Assembly (NCBI GenBank): GCA_913019905.1
Contig: CAJVZD010000004.1
Location: 1-64,000, forward strand
Reading direction: 5' to 3'
DNA: 64,000 nucleotides
Source: an uncultured Cellvibrionales bacterium
GTDB lineage: Bacteria > Pseudomonadota > Gammaproteobacteria > Pseudomonadales > Dasaniaceae
This document shows, in pieces, positions 42,377 to 51,439 of this stretch; position 1 is the stretch's first letter, and each line of letters starts with the position of its first letter. Position numbers and translations under genes: made by a program. The notes beneath the pieces are model-generated. The model searched no databases, had not been told where the DNA came from, and worked only from the letters and a program-made list of their open reading frames with translations.

Positions 42377-44920
42377 ATGATTAAAAAAACTGTCCAAATC
42401 ATCTGCATGATTGCGTACTTATCAACCTCGGCCTGTACAAATAACACCGAGAAAATACTGAGCTCGGAGCACAAGGCCTTAAGTCGACCCGATAGTCTTG
42501 AAAATCCACTTTTTCGAACAGGTCACAAAGAGATACGACCAATCGATACCTGGCCGGCAGTCGATAGCGCAATTCAGCGCGATGAGCGCATTGAGGCCAA
42601 AATTGATCACTTGTTAAAACGGATGACTTTGGAGGAAAAAGTAGGGCAGATTATTCAGGTCGAGTTACGCCAGGCCACTCCCGAAGATGTGAGAAAATTC
42701 CATATTGGCTCGATTCTCAATGGCGGTGGCAGTTTCCCCAATGGCGACAAATACGCCACTGCATTGGACTGGGTCGCGACCGCCGACGCTTATTATAAGG
42801 CCTCTGTAGACAATTCGGATGGCGGGGTCGCGATTCCTATTATATGGGGAACTGACGCGGTGCACGGCAACAACAACTTAATCGGTGCGACACTATTCCC
42901 TCACAATATCGGCCTGGGAGCTACACGAAACCCATCCCTGTTAAAACGTATTGGCAGGGCAACCGCTGCTGAGGTTGCAGCAACGGGAATAGACTGGGTT
43001 TTCTCACCCAGCGTAGCCACAGTTCGCAACGATTTATGGGGGCGCAGTTACGAGGGATATTCGGAAGATCCCAAATTGGTAAAAAAGTATGCGGGCATGA
43101 TGATTGCCGGTTTACAAGGCATTGGAAGCACACCTCAGCAGCTAGACTCCTCACACGTCATCGCAACGGCTAAACACTTCATCGGCGATGGCGGCACTAC
43201 CCGGGGAATTGATCGCGGTGACAATCCTGTTAGCGAGCAAGACTTGTTTAACATTCACGGCCGAGGTTTTGAAGCCGCTCTCGCCGCCGGAGTACAAACG
43301 GTCATGGCTTCTTTTCATAGCTGGAAAAACGAGCCGATGCACGGAAATTACTATCTGTTAACGCAGGTATTGAAAGAACGCATGGGATTTGACGGATTTG
43401 TGGTTGGCGATTGGAATGGACACAGCTATCTGAAAGATTGTACGTCGGCCAGTTGCCCCACAGCGATTAATGCCGGCATCGATCTTCTGATGGCACCCAA
43501 ACCAGACTGGAAGACGCTCTACAAAAATACGCTGCGCCAGGTAAAAAGAGACATCATACCAAAATGGCGGCTCGATGATGCAGTTAGACGAATACTGAGA
43601 GTAAAGCTACGAGCGAAACTGTTCGATGCAGCCCCTTCCGATCGGCCTATGACAAAAAACCCATTTATTATTGGGTCGCCAGATCACCGCCGTCTGGCCC
43701 GTCAGGCTGTCCGAGAGTCATTGGTGCTACTTAAAAACAAAAATAATCTGCTGCCTTTAGAGCGAAATCTGCACGTGATGGTTTGCGGCGATGGAGCAGA
43801 CAATATTGGCAAACAATCTGGAGGATGGACTTTGTCATGGCAAGGATCGGGAAACTCGAACGCGGATTTTCCAGGAGCGACGTCGATATTCTCCGGTATT
43901 CAATCCGTTGTCGACGGCTCAGGAGGCAAAACAATACACAGCGATAACTGCGACTACAACTCGCGCCCCGACGTCGCCATTGTTGTTTATGGAGAAAACC
44001 CCTACGCTGAAGGACAGGGCGACCTAAAAACTTTGGAGTTTCAACGCGGATCACATCACGATCTGGCACGGCTTAAGAAGCTTAAAGCTAACGACATTCC
44101 AGTGATATCCATATTTCTTTCGGGGCGGCCGCTGTGGGTAAATGCCGAACTAAACGCCTCCGACGCCTTCATCGCAGCGTGGCTGCCTGGCTCAGAAGGC
44201 CAGGGCATTGCCGACCTTATCTTTCTAACTAACGATGGCGACATGGCGTATGATTTTACCGGAAAACTTTCCTTTTCCTGGCCCCAAAGTGTTTCTCAAA
44301 CCTCACTGAATATTGGCAACGCTCATTACCAGCCACTATTCCCCTATGGCTTCGGTCTTAGCTATCGAGATCAAGATACTCTCGGGGATGATTTGTCGGA
44401 AATCGTCAACCGTGATCTCGCAGAAAATTCAGCAAACACACCCCAGCAAAAAGCGGTGCTACCATTGACCTTTGAGAACAGCTCAGTCGTGTACCCGATA
44501 AGTAGTTTCGATGGCGGCGCGGCAACGGTGGTCAACAACCCCTACCCGATTGAAATTAACACCAGTAACGCGGTTGGAAAGTTCCAAAAATTCGCTGGTC
44601 AGGCCTGGGGAGGCAGTACAATTTCGCTCGAAGGAACCGAGAACCTGTCGGGATCAACTACACTCACGCTTAAGGTTTGGTCATCGCGTCCCGTGTCAAT
44701 ACTCGCTAAGTTGGAAGGTGCCAACATTGAAACAACCGCTGCTCATAACGGCGCCGGCGCATGGGAAAAAATCACTTTTGACTATGGCGATGCCTCCGAT
44801 AGTTCGGCAAACGCGATCACTCTAATTTTTGACAATGGTATGATGGGTGATGCAGCCAATCACGCCTCTGAATGGACTTTCTTTGTCGACGAAATTAACC
44901 TAGTTCACGCGGGGGAATGA
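42377..44920 (+). CDS. GH3 family beta-glucosidase/exo-beta-glucan hydrolase
   Basis: A 847-residue exported glycoside hydrolase. MIKKTVQIICMIAYLSTSAC is a signal peptide ending in a cysteine context that could be a (suboptimal) lipobox. The catalytic barrel has MTLEEKVGQIIQ, ATAKHFIGDGGTTRGIDRGD and GFVVGDWNGH, with the nucleophile aspartate D345. The C-terminal alpha-beta sandwich follows with RESLVLLKNKNNLLPL, and the last 170 residues look like a carbohydrate-binding-type beta domain (inference). The overall layout matches marine ExoP-type 1,3/1,4-beta-glucan exohydrolases. No TonB receptor is adjacent. A strong terminator follows. Confidence 0.93.
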   Translation: MIKKTVQIICMIAYLSTSACTNNTEKILSSEHKALSRPDSLENPLFRTGHKEIRPIDTWPAVDSAIQRDERIEAKIDHLLKRMTLEEKVGQIIQVELRQATPEDVRKFHIGSILNGGGSFPNGDKYATALDWVATADAYYKASVDNSDGGVAIPIIWGTDAVHGNNNLIGATLFPHNIGLGATRNPSLLKRIGRATAAEVAATGIDWVFSPSVATVRNDLWGRSYEGYSEDPKLVKKYAGMMIAGLQGIGSTPQQLDSSHVIATAKHFIGDGGTTRGIDRGDNPVSEQDLFNIHGRGFEAALAAGVQTVMASFHSWKNEPMHGNYYLLTQVLKERMGFDGFVVGDWNGHSYLKDCTSASCPTAINAGIDLLMAPKPDWKTLYKNTLRQVKRDIIPKWRLDDAVRRILRVKLRAKLFDAAPSDRPMTKNPFIIGSPDHRRLARQAVRESLVLLKNKNNLLPLERNLHVMVCGDGADNIGKQSGGWTLSWQGSGNSNADFPGATSIFSGIQSVVDGSGGKTIHSDNCDYNSRPDVAIVVYGENPYAEGQGDLKTLEFQRGSHHDLARLKKLKANDIPVISIFLSGRPLWVNAELNASDAFIAAWLPGSEGQGIADLIFLTNDGDMAYDFTGKLSFSWPQSVSQTSLNIGNAHYQPLFPYGFGLSYRDQDTLGDDLSEIVNRDLAENSANTPQQKAVLPLTFENSSVVYPISSFDGGAATVVNNPYPIEINTSNAVGKFQKFAGQAWGGSTISLEGTENLSGSTTLTLKVWSSRPVSILAKLEGANIETTAAHNGAGAWEKITFDYGDASDSSANAITLIFDNGMMGDAANHASEWTFFVDEINLVHAGE

Positions 44921-45075
44921 AATCCAGAAAGTAAGTAAACTGAAATGCCGGTAACGTACATTATCAAACAGGGTAGCCCTAATTGTTGTTCTACGGACAA
45001 TAACAGATGATTTCACAGCGCACGCCCCTCTTCATCTAACGAATTAAACTAGGGAATGCTTTCCAAAAGAACAAT

Positions 45076-45108
45076 AACGGACAACAAGGTATATCGTTGT
45101 CCGTTTTA
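45076..45108 (+). terminator. terminator after the GH3 gene
   Basis: Arms AACGGACAAC (45076-45085) and GTTGTCCGTT (45096-45105) are perfect complements with a ten-base loop, followed by a short T stretch. It lies about 155 bases after the GH3 stop. Confidence 0.75.
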
Positions 45109-45203
45109 TGACGTGAAACAGACCAGACAATTATTCTACACTCTATTCTTTTTGGCAATGCAGGGTATTTTAAGTTCGTGTCCGCGCAGCGCCATTGGGT
45201 CTT

Positions 45204-46406
45204 CTAGAGAACCTTAGCGATCTCACGGAAGAATTCTATGGTCTCAACTTCGCGGTAAGCACTCTGTTCCAAAGAACTTGCGTAATTGGAGTTCGCCGAC
45301 AGCTTGACTATAACCAGGTCTTTTGACGGGTTAACGTAAATGAATTGGTTGTAAACGCCAATCGCAGAATACTCCCCTTCCGTCGATGCGGGAATCCACC
45401 ATTGGTAACCATATCCGAGCGGGTAGTTTTTGTCGACGCCGGGCATGAGATGAGGTGCATCGGGTCTGGTGGCGTCATGAACCCACTTTTCCGATACAAT
45501 TTGCTTACCTTGCCAATGTCCCTTCAGCCGATGAAGTTCTCCCAACTTTGCATAATCTCGCGCTGTCGCATTTAAGCCGGCGAATGCCATTTCTACCTTG
45601 TTATCATCAACTAACCAATAGGCATCGGACTCCATTCCCAATGGCTGCCATATTTTTTCTTCCATGTACTCAGTCACAGACTGTCCGGTAGCTCGTGCCA
45701 ACAACATGCCAAGCGCTTGAGTATCGGTAGAATTATAATGATTCCAGGTTCCCGGTTCTTTCTGTCGTTTAAGCGTCGGCACGAAATCATCGAGAGAACC
45801 GCCCGCGGCCATAATTTGACCCAAGCGCATTACGTCGGAGTTCGGATCACTATAATCTTCATTCCAGGCTGCACCGGAAGACATTTGCAGTACGTCTTTG
45901 ATTCTAACCTTGTCATAGGCCGACCCGGCCAATGCGGGAACATAATCTGTAATGGGTTTCTCAATATCGATTAAACCTTCATCCACGGCAATACCGATAC
46001 TGGTGGCAATGAAACTCTTCGCAACTGACATCGATAGCCAATTCACATCGCGACCACCGGTTAACATGTATCGTTCAAAACGAACTTCTCCATTCTTAAT
46101 CACAAGCAGTGCACTGGTATCGGTCTCACTCAAAAATGATTCGACATCAACCGCCCCCTCTTTAAAGCGATACGATTTAGGCAATTTGATCGCCTCGCCT
46201 TCCTTAAAGCTAAAGGGTTTTTTCGAAGCCTGCATTTTCGTTACCGGGAAAAATTCAGCAAGCCTGGAAAAATTTTCGTACTGTTCGACTCCCGTAAAAA
46301 GCGTCGTAGCGAAAGTCGCCCGATCAATCTTTTTCTGATCGACCGCATCGGCTATCGCGCCAATCGATATGATAGCGGCGATGCTCGCAATAATTATTCT
46401 CTTCAT
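45204..46406 (-). CDS. exported serine hydrolase, beta-lactamase class C fold
   Basis: A 400-residue protein with a signal peptide (MKRIIIASIAAIISIGAIAD). The catalytic SxxK is SVAKSF in NWLSMSVAKSFIATSIGIAV, the Tyr motif is in HYNSTDTQALGMLLARATG, and a C-terminal YGYQWWIP region closes the fold. Start at 46406 is preceded by GGAGA eight bases away; an upstream in-frame ATG at 46424 has none. The neighbouring minus-strand TetR gene (46457) ends 51 bases upstream of it, so both are probably one transcript with control through the operators at 47052-47105. Substrate could be an ester, lactone or beta-lactam; no resistance claim can be made. Confidence 0.88.
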   Translation of the reverse strand: MKRIIIASIAAIISIGAIADAVDQKKIDRATFATTLFTGVEQYENFSRLAEFFPVTKMQASKKPFSFKEGEAIKLPKSYRFKEGAVDVESFLSETDTSALLVIKNGEVRFERYMLTGGRDVNWLSMSVAKSFIATSIGIAVDEGLIDIEKPITDYVPALAGSAYDKVRIKDVLQMSSGAAWNEDYSDPNSDVMRLGQIMAAGGSLDDFVPTLKRQKEPGTWNHYNSTDTQALGMLLARATGQSVTEYMEEKIWQPLGMESDAYWLVDDNKVEMAFAGLNATARDYAKLGELHRLKGHWQGKQIVSEKWVHDATRPDAPHLMPGVDKNYPLGYGYQWWIPASTEGEYSAIGVYNQFIYVNPSKDLVIVKLSANSNYASSLEQSAYREVETIEFFREIAKVL

Positions 46407-46456
46407 AGTTATTTTCTCCGTCATATTTATGATTAACTTAATCCGCTCACACTTGA

Positions 46457-47029
46457 TTAACTTAATGCGCTTAACATTGCTTCGATCATTAATGCGGTAT
46501 TGATTTTACTGGTCTTTAGACCAATAGCCTTGAAACTCTCCTGCCCATAGACCAGAGACATTACCGCTTGCGCGAAATCCTGGCGCGCCATCGAATCTTT
46601 ACCAATATTTTCTTTCGCCATTTGATCGACTAACATTTTTAGTAAGTGCCTATACAAACCACTTAATCTTTCCTTTATGTCTTCATTTTTTTCGGATAAG
46701 TACCATAATTCGCCGATGAGATCGTTGGTGATTTCGTTACTAAAAGCACCATTTTCGACAAATTCCAGGAGTTCAGAAAATGTCGGGTCACGATCTTCAC
46801 GTAAAACGGAAGCCAAATCACTTTCAGCTCTATCGATCATGCGGTCGATAATTAAAGAAATCATATCGGCCTTATTACCGACAAAATATCTCACTAAAGA
46901 TCGCGGTAAGTCGGCTTCATTGGCGACGTTTTGTAAGGTCGTTTTTGCCAGACCCGCTCTAATTACACATTGCTCAAAGGCAGATAGAATTTGCTCTCGT
47001 CGCTGGTCTCCAATCTTCGCTCTCGCCAC
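46457..47029 (-). CDS. TetR family regulator (190 aa)
   Basis: The helix-turn-helix is TLQNVANEADLPRSLVRYFV followed by GNKADMISLII. The start is GTG at 47027-47029 with GGAGG four bases upstream. The C-terminal domain has the usual helical pattern. Two close operator-like dyads lie 23-76 bases upstream of the start, so autoregulation is likely. It is followed by the exported serine hydrolase gene on the same strand, the probable target, whose substrate or product may be the inducer (inference). The GntR gene starting at 47338 is divergent and may also respond. Confidence 0.9.
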   Translation of the reverse strand: MARAKIGDQRREQILSAFEQCVIRAGLAKTTLQNVANEADLPRSLVRYFVGNKADMISLIIDRMIDRAESDLASVLREDRDPTFSELLEFVENGAFSNEITNDLIGELWYLSEKNEDIKERLSGLYRHLLKMLVDQMAKENIGKDSMARQDFAQAVMSLVYGQESFKAIGLKTSKINTALMIEAMLSALS

Positions 47030-47051
47030 TGTGCCTCCGCTCTCCCATCAA

Positions 47052-47105
47052 TGTTGTCAAAAGTGACAAGTTTAATACTACTCATACTTGTCAACTTTGA
47101 CAAGT
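47052..47105. promoter_or_regulatory. two operator dyads for the TetR regulator
   Basis: A perfect dyad with 9-base arms ACTTGTCAA (47086-47094) and TTGACAAGT (47097-47105) and a two-base centre is paired with a near copy at 47052-47071 (TGTTGTCAA and GTGACAAGT). The centres are 34 bases apart. Two closely matching copies directly upstream of a tetR gene make a convincing autoregulatory operator region. Confidence 0.75.
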
Positions 47106-47337
47106 ATTATTTTTCAACCCGGAAAACACAATTTACTGAATAGTAATGTAAAGGGAAATTTGTATTCGTCGATCAACCTTAGAATGGGAACGTACCGTGG
47201 AAATGCCAGCTAGCAGCTAATGGAGCGTATAAACCGTCGCTCAGCATATCGATATAACAAACAAAGCTTTTAGTGGGATATAATAATTGAACAACCATAA
47301 TAGTAAAAAATATAGAAACTATTTGAAGGGCAAATAA

Positions 47338-48027
47338 GTGGATTTTGAACCAATCAAAACCGATAGGCTATACGTAAAAGTCGCGGATAAAGTGAGCACA
47401 CTGATTACGAGCGGCAAGATAAAACCTGGCGAACGGTTACCTTCTGAGCGCGATTTGGCGGAACGATTACAGGTCAGCCGACCGACGATAAGAGAAGCCA
47501 TGATTGCACTGGAGCTCTCTGGTATTATCGAGATTCGCACGGGATCCGGCATTTACGTTACGGAGAAAAAACCTTCTCTCAAGATCAACGATAAAGGCGT
47601 TGGACCGTTCGAAATTCTCGAAAGCCGCGCAATGATTGAAGTTGACGCCTGTGGGCTGGCCGCCACTCGTATTAACGATGAACAAATTGCCCAACTTCGC
47701 GATGCATTGGAGGAAATGAAAGAGGAACAAATCTCAGAGAACCCTTCGGAACAGGCCGACTGGAAATTCCACTGTATCATTGCAGAAGCGACGCAAAATA
47801 GTGCCATTTATTCGATTGTAAATTGGCTCTGGGAATTGAGAAATCAATCGGCTTTAAGCACATCCTACCTAGAACGCATACGTAAAGAGGGGGTGCGCCC
47901 CGCGATCGAAGACCATAAAAAAATAATCGACGCCTTGGAAAAACGCGATCCTGTTGCCGCCAAAAAGGCGATGAGGCAACATATTAAACGTGCAACCGCT
48001 GCTACCGCTGCACATTTTGAAACATAA
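47338..48027 (+). CDS. GntR family regulator, FadR/FCD subfamily (229 aa)
   Basis: The winged helix shows ADKVSTLITSGKIKPGERLP, SERDLAERLQVSRPTIREAM and IALELSGIIEIRTGSGIYVT. The C-terminal FCD domain has MIEVDACGLAATRINDEQIA and a helical metal or acid-binding region with AIEDHKKIIDALEKRDPVAA ending KKAMRQHIKRA. GTG at 47338 with GAAGGG upstream is the start. FCD members respond to sugar acids, lactate or acyl-CoA. The target is not evident: the yigZ gene overlaps its end, and the TetR gene is divergent. Confidence 0.88.
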   Translation: MDFEPIKTDRLYVKVADKVSTLITSGKIKPGERLPSERDLAERLQVSRPTIREAMIALELSGIIEIRTGSGIYVTEKKPSLKINDKGVGPFEILESRAMIEVDACGLAATRINDEQIAQLRDALEEMKEEQISENPSEQADWKFHCIIAEATQNSAIYSIVNWLWELRNQSALSTSYLERIRKEGVRPAIEDHKKIIDALEKRDPVAAKKAMRQHIKRATAATAAHFET

Positions 48028-48643
48028 ACTGATACAAGCGTATTCAATACCGGCGGCACCTGTCGAGCATTGTGTCGAAGTAAAAAGAAGTAAATTCATT
48101 GCGCGTATTGCACACGCAGAAGACCGTATTTCAGCGATGAAGAGTTTGGAGCAGGCCAAGCAAGATTATCCCGACGCGCGCCATCACTGCTGGGCTTATC
48201 TCATTGGCCACCCCAGTCAACCGAGCAACGCGGCTTTTAGTGACGATGGCGAACCCTCTGGCACCGCGGGAAAACCGATTTTGAATGTACTGAACCACAG
48301 TGGAATTGGCGACATTTTGGTCGTGGTTATTCGTTATTTTGGTGGCATCAAACTCGGCGCTGGGGGCTTAGTGCGTGCCTATTCCTCTTCAACACAGCAG
48401 GCGATCGACCTTCTCGAAACCGAGCAGCTAATCCCCACAGTCGAACTGAGCTTTCTTAGCGAGTACGCCCTTGAACCCGAGCTCCGTCGCTTTATCGAAT
48501 CTCAAAAAGGTTCGATACTTTCGGCAAAGTACGAAATGGAACTATTCATCACTGCAAAGATTCCGATCGAAGCCCAAACAGCCGTGATTGAATTTGTCGC
48601 GGGGCGAAGAGGATTGAGTTTAATTTCAGATACTGCTGAATAA
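47990..48643 (+). CDS. yigZ: IMPACT family protein YigZ
   Basis: The core, VKRSKFIARIAHAEDRISAM, AKQDYPDARHHCWAYLIGHP, AFSDDGEPSGTAGKPILNVL and VVVIRYFGGIKLGAGGLVRA, matches E. coli YigZ and the IMPACT/UPF0029 family. A C-terminal ferredoxin-like domain of about 65 residues follows. The family binds nucleic acid or nucleotide-like ligands; function in bacteria is not settled. The start is uncertain. GTG at 47990 would overlap the GntR gene by 38 bases, while TTG at 48017 gives a length closer to E. coli YigZ (which begins shortly before IPAAP). Either way the gene is probably translated with gntR. Confidence 0.9.
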   Translation: MQPLLPLHILKHKLIQAYSIPAAPVEHCVEVKRSKFIARIAHAEDRISAMKSLEQAKQDYPDARHHCWAYLIGHPSQPSNAAFSDDGEPSGTAGKPILNVLNHSGIGDILVVVIRYFGGIKLGAGGLVRAYSSSTQQAIDLLETEQLIPTVELSFLSEYALEPELRRFIESQKGSILSAKYEMELFITAKIPIEAQTAVIEFVAGRRGLSLISDTAE

Positions 48644-48840
48644 TTGAATATCTTTTCTCACCTATCCTTAAGACAAAAAGCCTAAAGTCAATCGCATGCA
48701 GCATGCTGGCGGTTATGGCTTCGATAAACTACCATTAAGCTTGCTGAAAAACGTTAATCTAATAAGTACAGCAGTGATTAAATGATTATTCATCTGCCAT
48801 CGCGCAATGACGCGCAAATGCGTTGGCGCGCGCGGCAAAA

Positions 48841-51258
48841 ATGGAATTTAAGCCAATGAGAATCGTTCTTCTTTGCTGGCTACTGATCATACTGGTAGTT
48901 AACGGGAAAGCCTGGGCCGGCCAGCCGCCCGACAAACGGCCGCTCGAGTTCCTGCACAAACACGCTTCCGACAGAGTGTTGGAGATCGGCCAGATTGGCG
49001 AAGAACCAGTATCGTTAACCGAGTATTTTTCCATCCTCGAAGACCCGAGCGCTGAGTTGACCTTAACCGAAATCCAACACCCCGATATCGCAGGACGCTT
49101 CATCAGCGGGCAACAAAAGTCAGCCGCCCTGAGTTATGGCGTGACCCGTTTAGCCATTTGGCTGCGCTTACGGGTAAGTAACAACACAGATCATACTATC
49201 GAGCGAATTCTCGAAATCTCTTATGCTCGCCTTTCCGACGTCCAGTTTCATCATCCCGGTCCTGCCGACAGTTATCAGTCAGTTTTGACTGGTGAAGCCA
49301 AACCCTTCGCGACGCGCCCGTACAAGAACCGCCATTTTGTGTTCCCGGTGACGATAGCCGCGCACTCGGAGCAGATACTTTACGTCAGAGTAAAATCTGA
49401 TCAACCGATGTTAATTCCGGCCAAAATGTGGGACCCACAGGCGTTCTATGGTTATGAGCGCGGTGACTACACAATTCAAATCTGGTATTTCGGCATGGCC
49501 ACCGCAATTATTTTGTTCAACCTACTGTTGTTCATTGCGATGCGGGATGTTATCTATCTCATGTATAGTAGCTTCGGCGTATCCATCGTTATTTTCTTCG
49601 CTTCATCAGGGGGGTTAGCACACGAATTTCTCTGGCCCCATGCACAATGGTCGGCAAATATCGCGGCTTCGATATCAGCACTGCTGTTCCTAGCTGCGTA
49701 TATGCTGTTTACCCGGCGCATGTTAAATACAAAACAGACCATGCCTAAGTTTGATCGAGTATTGAAAGCGATGGTGGCGAGTTCTTTGCTAATAGGGATT
49801 GGCATCATTGTTTCACAAGAAAGTGTTGTGAAGATTGGACAACTGTATCTAATAGCTTCGCTTGCGCTAATCCTGAGCATCGCCGTATACGGGGCCATCA
49901 ACCACCAACGCACGGCCTACTTATTTTTACTCGCTTTTTCGATATTTCTTGCTGGAACTATTTCGTATTTTCTGAGGGCATTGGGATGGCTGCCACATAA
50001 TACCTTTACTGCCAACGGGATGCAGCTCGGCTCGGCACTCGAAATGTTATTGCAGGCATTCGCGTTAGCAGATCGCTACAACCAGTTGCGACGCGAAAAA
50101 GACAATGCGCTACTACAGGCGGTTCAGGCGCAAGAGTCAGCCACGCTAAATAAAGACTCCTTTTTGGCAACTATTGGCCACGAATTTCGTACGCCAATGC
50201 ATGGTGTGATAGGCAATCTAGTCGACCTCAGTAATGATCCCCGCACAGCGACCGACGAGCGCGTACTTTTAGCCTTACAATCGAGCCAGGTAATGGAAAG
50301 ATTGGTAGATCGGATCTTATTGTTCGCAGAAGCGAGCGCAGGAAAATTAGAAAATAACCCAAGAAAATTTACGCCAATCAGTGCCATCGGAAATCTGATC
50401 GCCGATCTTTCAAGCAACTATCCGCAGACCAATATTCAGATCGACTTACGAATGTCTGATACTCACTCCATACAAAACATTGATATTGATAGCACCCAAT
50501 TATTGACGGCGCTGCAACAAATAATCGACAACAGTTGCAAGTTTGGCGCTCATTCGGATGTCATCGTAACGCTCGGCAGCGAAGAGACAGATTCCGATGC
50601 CGAATTTGATCTCTTTATCCAAATATGCGATCAAGGGCCCGGAATCCCTCCCGACAAACAGCGGCAGGTAATGGAGGCATTTAGGCAGGCTGATCAAGGC
50701 TTTGATCGCAAACATAATGGCTTAGGCGTAGGATTATCTCTCAGCGTTTTGCTCATTCGAATTCTAGGCGGAAAACTAAAAATCGATACACCTGATACAG
50801 GCGGCTGCCGTATCACTATAACAGTGCCGACCCGAAATTCGACCAGCACAGAAACCACAAGACCAGAAAAACCAAGTAACAATGTTAGACAAATAAAAAA
50901 CGTTCTCATTGCGGAAGATAACCCCGTCAACCAAAAAGTGCTAAGCGCCAGACTAAGAAAAATGGGTTGCACTATCGACTGCGCTGACAATGGAAAAAAG
51001 GCCACTGAGATGTTTGCGTCCAACAGTTATGACATGGTATTTATGGATTGCCAGATGCCAATAATGGACGGCTTTGAAGCCACAAAAATAATTCGCGCCA
51101 TGGGCAATGGCGGCGCTACAGTACCTATCATAGCCGTTACGGGCAACGTGATGACAAAGGAAAGAAAGTACTGTCTAACGGTGGGAATGGACGAAGTGTT
51201 GGCGAAACCTCTGAAGAAAGGAGAGCTTGAAACAACGGTCATGCGCTATCAAGTATAG
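48841..51258 (+). CDS. hybrid sensor histidine kinase, 7TMR-DISM sensor, receiver
   Basis: A large membrane kinase. After a signal peptide (MRIVLLCWLLIILVVNGKAWA region), a periplasmic 7TMR-DISMED2 beta domain (about residues 30-190) leads to seven membrane segments (about 195-390) with the family's RDVIYLMYSSFG. The HisKA domain has FLATIGHEFRTPMHGVIGNL with H447. The HATPase domain has IDNSCKFGAH and CDQGPGIP. The receiver has VLIAEDNPVNQKV and the phosphoacceptor D736 in MDCQMPIMDG. No HPt domain is attached, so a separate phosphotransfer protein may be needed. In-frame starts at 48823 (TTG) and 48856 are alternatives. Confidence 0.92.
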   Translation: MEFKPMRIVLLCWLLIILVVNGKAWAGQPPDKRPLEFLHKHASDRVLEIGQIGEEPVSLTEYFSILEDPSAELTLTEIQHPDIAGRFISGQQKSAALSYGVTRLAIWLRLRVSNNTDHTIERILEISYARLSDVQFHHPGPADSYQSVLTGEAKPFATRPYKNRHFVFPVTIAAHSEQILYVRVKSDQPMLIPAKMWDPQAFYGYERGDYTIQIWYFGMATAIILFNLLLFIAMRDVIYLMYSSFGVSIVIFFASSGGLAHEFLWPHAQWSANIAASISALLFLAAYMLFTRRMLNTKQTMPKFDRVLKAMVASSLLIGIGIIVSQESVVKIGQLYLIASLALILSIAVYGAINHQRTAYLFLLAFSIFLAGTISYFLRALGWLPHNTFTANGMQLGSALEMLLQAFALADRYNQLRREKDNALLQAVQAQESATLNKDSFLATIGHEFRTPMHGVIGNLVDLSNDPRTATDERVLLALQSSQVMERLVDRILLFAEASAGKLENNPRKFTPISAIGNLIADLSSNYPQTNIQIDLRMSDTHSIQNIDIDSTQLLTALQQIIDNSCKFGAHSDVIVTLGSEETDSDAEFDLFIQICDQGPGIPPDKQRQVMEAFRQADQGFDRKHNGLGVGLSLSVLLIRILGGKLKIDTPDTGGCRITITVPTRNSTSTETTRPEKPSNNVRQIKNVLIAEDNPVNQKVLSARLRKMGCTIDCADNGKKATEMFASNSYDMVFMDCQMPIMDGFEATKIIRAMGNGGATVPIIAVTGNVMTKERKYCLTVGMDEVLAKPLKKGELETTVMRYQV

Positions 51259-51406
51259 TTTACCGACGTCAGCGACATGCAAAATTAATACTCGACCAAC
51301 AATACTTTCATGGTTAAAACTTCTACAATCACATAGAGCAAAAGGCAGGATCACAACATTTCGAGCGCGGCAATCACCGCTACGATAATCGCCATTACAA
51401 CAATGA

Positions 51407-51436
51407 AGCAGCACAGATTAAATCCGTGCTGCTTTT
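51407..51436 (+). terminator. terminator between kinase and TPR gene
   Basis: Arms AGCAGCAC (51407-51414) and GTGCTGCT (51426-51433), with extra pairing (GAT, ATC) inside the loop, are followed by TTTT. It lies directly between the convergent kinase and TPR genes and probably serves the kinase. Confidence 0.7.
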
Positions 51437-51439
51437 GAA

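Noticed and set aside
45204-46406. Antibiotic beta-lactamase
   Set aside because: The fold and SxxK motif are shared with esterases and peptidases; nothing in the sequence shows lactam hydrolysis.
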